From NCBI GenBank assembly GCA_016871275.1, contig VFZG01000008.1, positions 1-64,000 on the forward strand: a stretch of DNA of 64,000 nt, written 5' to 3'. The translations under genes were made by a program, and so were the position numbers. The notes under the pieces are model-generated. The model made no database searches, was not told the DNA's origin, and was given only the letters and a program-made list of their open reading frames with translations. Positions 60,457 through 64,000 of this stretch are shown here, piece after piece (position 1 is the first letter of the stretch; each line of letters starts with the position of its first letter). Origin of the DNA: Acidimicrobiia bacterium. GTDB lineage: Bacteria > Acidobacteriota > Vicinamibacteria > Vicinamibacterales > UBA2999.

Positions 60457-61923
60457 ATGCGGTTCTCTCTGAAGCAGCAGCAGGTGTTCGGCGTAACGGT
60501 GATGGTGGCGCTGATCGTCAGTGCGTTGAGCCTGCTGCACCTGGTCAACACCGCCGGCGTGCTGCTGGCCGAGAGCCGCGATCGGTTCGAGCTGTTCGGC
60601 AGCGCGGTCTATTCGCAGACCGCCGCGGCGATCGCGACGCCGGAGACCGCCTACCAGGACGTGCGCACCAGCAGGTTCGTGCAGTCGGCGCTCGAGTCGG
60701 CGCTCTACTCGCAGGACACGCTCGATGCGTCGATCGTCGACCCGGCGGGGATCGTCGTCGCGTCGAGCGATCCGGCGCAGATTGGCCGGGCCGTCGCGCG
60801 CCGGCCGCAGCTGAACGACCTGATGGCGATGAGCGGACTGGCCCGCCTGCGCGCCATTTACGCCGCGAACAACAACATCGAGTGGACCCAGCCGATGGCG
60901 CTCGGCGACCGGCCGTTCGGCGAGATTCGCATTGGCCTGACCACCGCGCTGGTGCAGCGCGACCTCAACGAGTCACTGCGGCCGTCGGCCCTCGCCGCCA
61001 GCATCGCGCTGCTGATCGCCGTCGTCACGTCACTGCTGCTCGCCCAGCTGGTGTTGCGGCCGATGCATATCATCCGCAGCAGCCTGTCGCGGCTGGGCCG
61101 CGGCGACCTTGGCGCGACGCTCGATCTCCGCGACGACGACGAGTTTCGCGAGCTGGGGGATGTGTTCGACCAGGTCAGCGCGCAGCTGAGGGCGGCATCG
61201 CCGGCGGGATTGACCCGAGCGCAACTCGCCGAGCTGTCGCGCCGCATTGCCATGGTCGGGCGCCTCACGGCCGGCGTGGCGCACGAGATGAAGAATCCGC
61301 TCAATGCGATGACCATTCATCTCGAGTTGCTGAAACAGAAACTCGCCCAGGGCAAGCCGGCGTCGATGCATGCCGACGTCATCGAGCAGGAGATTCGCCG
61401 CCTGGACGAACGCATCCAGGGCTTCCTGCGGTTCGTGCGTCCCGACGAGGTGAAGTTCGGCGCCGTGGCGCTGGCGCCGCTGCTTGGCAGCGTGCTGGAT
61501 GCCGTGCAGCTGGAAGCGCAACGCGCCAATGTGTCGATCGCGCGCCACTGCGGCGACGGCGCGCTGCTGGTGGAGGGTGATGCCGCGCAGCTGCGGGACG
61601 TGTTCCTCAACCTCGCGCAGAACGCGATCCAGGCCATGCCGAAGGGCGGGCGGCTGACGGTGTCTTGCGCAGCGCTGCCCGACCGCCGCGTGCGTGTGCG
61701 CGTCGAAGATACCGGGGTGGGCATCGCGCCCGAGAACCTCACCCGTATCTTTGAGCTCTACTACACGACCAAGGAGCGGGGGACAGGCGTAGGGTTGTCG
61801 ATGGTGTATCGCACGGTCCAGATTCACAACGGCGAGATCGACGTCGAATCCACGGTCGGGGTCGGCACGACGTTCATAGTCGTACTGCCAGCGGTGAGAC
61901 AAGAAGTGAGCAGTGAGCAGTGA
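60457..61923 (+). CDS. Membrane sensor histidine kinase with HAMP domain
   Basis: 488 residues. TM1 (GVTVMVALIVSALSLLHLV), periplasmic sensor region about 35-170, TM2 (SALAASIALLIAVVTSLLLAQLVL), HAMP (RPMHIIRSSLSRLGRGDLGATLDLRDDDEFRELGDVFDQVSAQL), H-box TAGVAHEMKNPLNAMTIHLELLKQ, N-box NLAQNAIQAMPKGG, G1 EDTGVGIAPENL, G2 GTGVGLSMVY. Signals to the adjacent NtrC-type regulator. The ligand is unknown. Confidence 0.93.
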   Translation: MRFSLKQQQVFGVTVMVALIVSALSLLHLVNTAGVLLAESRDRFELFGSAVYSQTAAAIATPETAYQDVRTSRFVQSALESALYSQDTLDASIVDPAGIVVASSDPAQIGRAVARRPQLNDLMAMSGLARLRAIYAANNNIEWTQPMALGDRPFGEIRIGLTTALVQRDLNESLRPSALAASIALLIAVVTSLLLAQLVLRPMHIIRSSLSRLGRGDLGATLDLRDDDEFRELGDVFDQVSAQLRAASPAGLTRAQLAELSRRIAMVGRLTAGVAHEMKNPLNAMTIHLELLKQKLAQGKPASMHADVIEQEIRRLDERIQGFLRFVRPDEVKFGAVALAPLLGSVLDAVQLEAQRANVSIARHCGDGALLVEGDAAQLRDVFLNLAQNAIQAMPKGGRLTVSCAALPDRRVRVRVEDTGVGIAPENLTRIFELYYTTKERGTGVGLSMVYRTVQIHNGEIDVESTVGVGTTFIVVLPAVRQEVSSEQ

Positions 61924-61990
61924 GAAGTGAGCAGTGAGAAGTGTGCACGCTTCCTGCTTCTGACTTCTCACTTCTGACTTCTCACTTCTC
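61905..61990. repeat. GTGAGCAGTGAGAAG-type tandem and inverted repeat
   Basis: GAAGTGAGCAGTGAGCAGTGAGAAGTGAGCAGTGAGAAGTGTGC then GCTTCCTGCTTCTGACTTCTCACTTCTGACTTCTCACTTCTC: tandem units on the left, their inverse on the right, forming a long hairpin. The repeat includes the kinase stop codon (EVSSEQ end is repeat-coded). Confidence 0.85.
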
Positions 61991-62000
61991 CCTTGATAGG

Positions 62001-62543
62001 ATGAACGGCGTGCGCCTGACGGTCATCGTCCTGCTGGCGGCCTCACTCGGTGCCTGCGCCGCGAAGGCGCAGGTGCGCACCGAAGTGGCGATGCCGCTCC
62101 TCGATCCGCCACCGCCGCCGCCGCGCGTGGTGGCTGCCTACCTGCCGGAGCCCGAGCCGGTGGTGGCACCGCCGGTGGAACCGGTCGCGCCGCCCCGTGC
62201 TCCGGCGCGGCCCTCGCGCCCCGAACCGAAGCCGGAACCAGTGCCGCCTGCGCCAGACCCCGCTGGAGCCGCCGCCCGTCCCGTGCCGCCGTCGTTGACG
62301 CTCACGCCGACAGCGGGTTCTGAGGCGCAGACCGTGAACGCCATTCGCGGCTTGATGGCCCGCGCCTTGCGCGATCTCTCGCGGGTGAATGTCGCGACGC
62401 TGAACAACGATGGCCGCGCCCAGTTCGACACGGCGCGGCGCTTCATCCAGCAGGCCGAAGAGGCACTCAAGGGGCGCAACTTCGTGTTTGCGGGGAAACT
62501 CGCCGATAAGGCCGCGACCCTGGCGGCTGTTCTCGTTCGTTAG
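62001..62543 (+). CDS. Predicted Pro-rich lipoprotein
   Basis: 180 residues from ATG 62001. Lipobox LAASLGAC-AAK. Residues 30-100 are Pro/Glu/Arg-rich (PPPPPPRVVAAYLPEPEPVV), able to span the periplasm. The C-terminal helix bundle (AIRGLMARALRDLSRVNV, AQFDTARRFIQQAEEALKGRNF, AGKLADKAATLAAVLVR) resembles short TPR/helical partners. No family name. The final 50 nt recur, degraded, at 63479-63532. Confidence 0.8.
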   Translation: MNGVRLTVIVLLAASLGACAAKAQVRTEVAMPLLDPPPPPPRVVAAYLPEPEPVVAPPVEPVAPPRAPARPSRPEPKPEPVPPAPDPAGAAARPVPPSLTLTPTAGSEAQTVNAIRGLMARALRDLSRVNVATLNNDGRAQFDTARRFIQQAEEALKGRNFVFAGKLADKAATLAAVLVR

Positions 62544-62547
62544 CGCA
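62494..62547 (+). repeat. Left copy of a 54-nt direct repeat flanking the methyltransferase gene
   Basis: 3' end of the lipoprotein gene plus 4 nt (GGAAACTCGCCGATAAGG...CGTTAGCGCA). 44 of 54 positions match 63479-63532. Contains the functional stop. Confidence 0.8.
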
Positions 62548-62638
62548 CGGCGCACCCCCGGGGGTCATTGACCGTGCTGCGATCAGGAGGCGCGGGTTTG
62601 CCCGTTCCAGGCCGTCGGTTAGACTGCGATTGGCGCAG

Positions 62639-63442
62639 ATGCCCGTCATCACCCGCACCCGTCCGGACGCCCTGCAGCCGCCTCTGAAATGGGCTGGCGG
62701 GAAGCGGTGGCAGGTTCCGCACATCAAGTCCTTATGGGAGCCACACGCCCATCGTCGACTGATTGAGCCGTTCGCTGGTGGTTTGGCTGTCACGCTAGGC
62801 GTGCAGCCGGAACGGGCGCTGCTCAACGATGCCAACCCACATCTGATCAACTTCTACCGCTGGCTCAAGAAGGGCCTCCGCACCTCCATTGCCATGGAGA
62901 ACGACGAAGGCCTGTTCTACCAGCACCGTGATCGGTTCAACGCGCTGGTGCGCGCCGGGGAGTCAGATTCTCGAGAGTCTGCGGCGCTGTTCTACTACTT
63001 GAATCGGACCGGTTATAACGGCCTGTGCCGCTTCAATAGCCGGGGCGATTTCAACGTCCCATTCGGGAGCTACAAGACCATCACGTATGCCAGGTCGTTC
63101 GCGGCGCACCGCGAGGCGTTTGCCGATTGGGAGTTTACGACCGGGGATTTTGCCGAGATTCCTCTCGACAGAGACGACTTCGTGTACGCCGATCCGCCGT
63201 ACGACGTGGAGTTCACGGCCTATTCGCCGGGCGGGTTCTCTTGGGACGATCAGAGGAGGACGGCGGAGCTGCTGGCCATGCACAGTGGTCCGGTGGTGCT
63301 GGTCAACCTGTCCACGCCGAGAATCGATTCGATGTACCGCAAGCTCGGCTACGAGGTGCGCTATCTCGACGCGCCCCGGCGGATCAGTTGCAATGGCAAC
63401 CGGCGCCCGGCCAGGGAAATACTCGCAACTCGCAACCTATGA
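62639..63442 (+). CDS. dam: Adenine-specific DNA methyltransferase (Dam / D12 class)
   Basis: 267 residues from ATG 62639 (TTG at 62630 also possible). N6-adenine methyltransferase of the alpha (Dam, M.EcoRV-like) group: SAM motif PLKWAGGKRWQVPHI, IEPFAGGLAVTLG, NDANPHLINFYRWLKKG, YYLNRTGYNGLCRFNSRGDFNVPFGSYK, catalytic DPPY in FVYADPPYDVEF. A TAGACT box (62620-62625) lies 13 nt upstream. No restriction endonuclease is in view. It is bracketed by a host-gene repeat and followed by low-GC DNA, so acquisition is likely. Recognition site cannot be read. Confidence 0.9.
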   Translation: MPVITRTRPDALQPPLKWAGGKRWQVPHIKSLWEPHAHRRLIEPFAGGLAVTLGVQPERALLNDANPHLINFYRWLKKGLRTSIAMENDEGLFYQHRDRFNALVRAGESDSRESAALFYYLNRTGYNGLCRFNSRGDFNVPFGSYKTITYARSFAAHREAFADWEFTTGDFAEIPLDRDDFVYADPPYDVEFTAYSPGGFSWDDQRRTAELLAMHSGPVVLVNLSTPRIDSMYRKLGYEVRYLDAPRRISCNGNRRPAREILATRNL

Positions 63443-63693
63443 CGCCGCGCTCAGTTAAGCCACGGGCGTCGGGGACCAGGAAACTCGCCGACACGTCCGC
63501 TACCATGGCGACCGTTCTCGTCCGTTGGTGCACTTCTGCGCAAACTTGCGCTATCGCGACCGTTTGGCTTGCCGAAAAATTCTCGTTAAGCGAAAATCGA
63601 GCGAATAATTAGGATCTGGCCGAAAAGCTCGATATATTGCGGACGACCTAACAAAAAAACCCAACATGTAGTGTTCTAAGTACTTGACAACAA
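63443..63693. other. Intergenic stretch leading into lower-GC DNA; no gene seen
   Basis: Contains the right repeat copy at 63479-63532. After about 63560 it turns AT-richer than the rest of the window (for example CGAGCGAATAATTAGG, CTAACAAAAAAACCC). A TTGACA hexamer at 63684 may be a -35 element for what follows. Confidence 0.5.
63479..63532 (+). repeat. Right, degraded copy of the 54-nt lipoprotein 3'-end repeat
   Basis: GGAAACTCGCCGACACGTCC...CCGTTGGTGCA. Translated in the matching frame it reads KLADTSATMATVLVRW against KLADKAATLAAVLVR-stop; the stop TAG has become TGG. 81 % identity over 54 nt; similarity stops sharply at both sides. Confidence 0.8.
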
Positions 63694-63924
63694 ATGGTTG
63701 CAAGCGCATATTTGGCGACGCACGCGAAAACGACTCTTCGATCGCCAGGCACTCCCAGTGGCCCGGTGATTGAGCCGGATCGCAAGCACTTAACGAAGAG
63801 ATTCAGCGATTCAGGAACAAAGTCGGATCCGCGCGTATTAGCCAAATTTAAAGCGTTCGAAGTAGACAGGGCGATTGACCCTTGGGGGAGGGGTGTCGCC
63901 ATGCGGAGGAAGAAGCATGCGTGA
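63694..63924 (+). CDS. Possible small protein in low-GC DNA, unknown
   Basis: 76 codons: ATG at 63694, basic C-terminus (GVAMRRKKHA). Composition differs from host genes (SDSGTKSDPRVLAKFKAF). No domain recognised and no ribosome site before the ATG. The next ORF overlaps its end by 8 nt with a strong GGAGGA site within this frame, which supports at least translation through the end. Confidence 0.4.
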   Translation: MVASAYLATHAKTTLRSPGTPSGPVIEPDRKHLTKRFSDSGTKSDPRVLAKFKAFEVDRAIDPWGRGVAMRRKKHA

Positions 63925-64000
63925 AGGCGCTTCTCAGAAAGGCCTGTCGGCCTCGCCGGCCGGGCAGACAGTCAGTTCAGCATCATCCAGTTCAGAGACG
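63917..64000 (+). CDS. 5' end of a further gene, cut by window edge
   Basis: ATG at 63917 follows CGGAGGAAGAAGC (GGAGGAAG Shine-Dalgarno, 5-nt spacing), one of the strongest ribosome sites in the window. 28 codons (MREGASQKGLSASPAGQTV, then Ser-rich) are open to the edge. Too short to name. Confidence 0.5.
   Translation, partial: MREGASQKGLSASPAGQTVSSASSSSET

Noticed and set aside
62639-63442. Complete restriction-modification system
   Set aside because: Only the methyltransferase is visible; no endonuclease-like ORF within the window.
63443-63650. Integron attC site after the methyltransferase
   Set aside because: GTTAAGC and ACCTAAC match core-site consensus, but order, spacing and internal symmetry are wrong for an attC hairpin and no intI is seen.

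Overview
The window is high-GC bacterial chromosome (mostly mid-60s % GC by eye) carrying a Gram-negative core gene set: TamB, BamA-type and SurA-like envelope factors, several predicted lipoproteins, lysA for meso-DAP lysine, and NtrC-type sigma-54 regulators. The style of the accessory genes (secreted quinoprotein dehydrogenase with a heme domain, CHRD protein, short reaction-centre-like cytochrome c, TMEM260/DUF2723 membrane protein, DUF1028 protein, ECF/anti-sigma pairs) fits Acidobacteriota, most likely the Vicinamibacteria side. That placement is inference from gene content; no rRNA or tRNA gene was seen.

Layout. 1-3.25 kb: a partial lipocalin-like gene, CHRD protein, PQQ dehydrogenase and a frameshifted c-type cytochrome. 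3.3-9.55 kb (minus): a compact six-gene run of ECF sigma factor, STAS protein, small coiled-coil protein, radical SAM protein, DUF1028 protein and DUF2723 membrane protein. 9.6-11.5 kb: lysA-tmk. 11.5-16.2 kb (minus): TPR protein and lipoprotein, then rplU-rpmA-obgE-nadD-rsfS-comF. 16.35-22.5 kb: dprA-topA, a remnant of an amino-acid symporter gene, trmFO-xerC. 22.5-26.5 kb: porin-like protein, secreted cyclophilin, gamma-glutamyltransferase. 26.6-30.2 kb (minus): an overlapping five-gene unit of methyltransferase, FolB/FolX-like, FolM-like SDR, phospholipase D-like and CYTH proteins. 30.2-31.0 kb is decayed DNA with a broken SMP-30/gluconolactonase gene. 31.0-36.4 kb (minus): NtrC/NtrB-like pair, ABC-F ATPase, HTH-REC regulator. 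36.5-39.4 kb: a second ECF sigma factor with its anti-sigma factor and two envelope proteins. 39.4-44.7 kb: APC permease, PEGA remnant, hslVU, FN3 lipoprotein. 44.7-58.2 kb: FAH-family hydrolase, acyl-CoA carboxylase (pccB, HAD, biotin carboxylase, biotin carrier), tamB, bamA-like, surA-like. 58.2-62.5 kb: CPBP protease, second NtrC regulator/kinase pair, lipoprotein. 62.6-64 kb: an adenine-specific DNA methyltransferase followed by lower-GC DNA that looks foreign.

Three patterns stand out. (1) Short degenerate tandem repeats (GGGATCAGGGATC, GTGAGAAGTGAGA, GGCCATCGGGCCATC, CTTAGGGG, CACAGAAGGCA and others) fill many intergenic gaps, often as inverted pairs, and also lie in frame inside coding genes: tmk, nadD, comF, xerC and the surA-like gene. 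(2) Many genes have a TATAAT/TAGAAT/TAGACT-like hexamer 6-18 nt before the start codon and no Shine-Dalgarno sequence, which suggests leaderless or very short-leader transcripts. (3) The methyltransferase gene is bracketed by an approximately 54-nt, 81 % identical direct repeat made from the 3' end of the upstream lipoprotein gene, as left by integration into a gene end.

Three apparent single-base frameshifts (cytochrome c, SMP-30, start of comF) may be true decay or assembly error; reads would decide.
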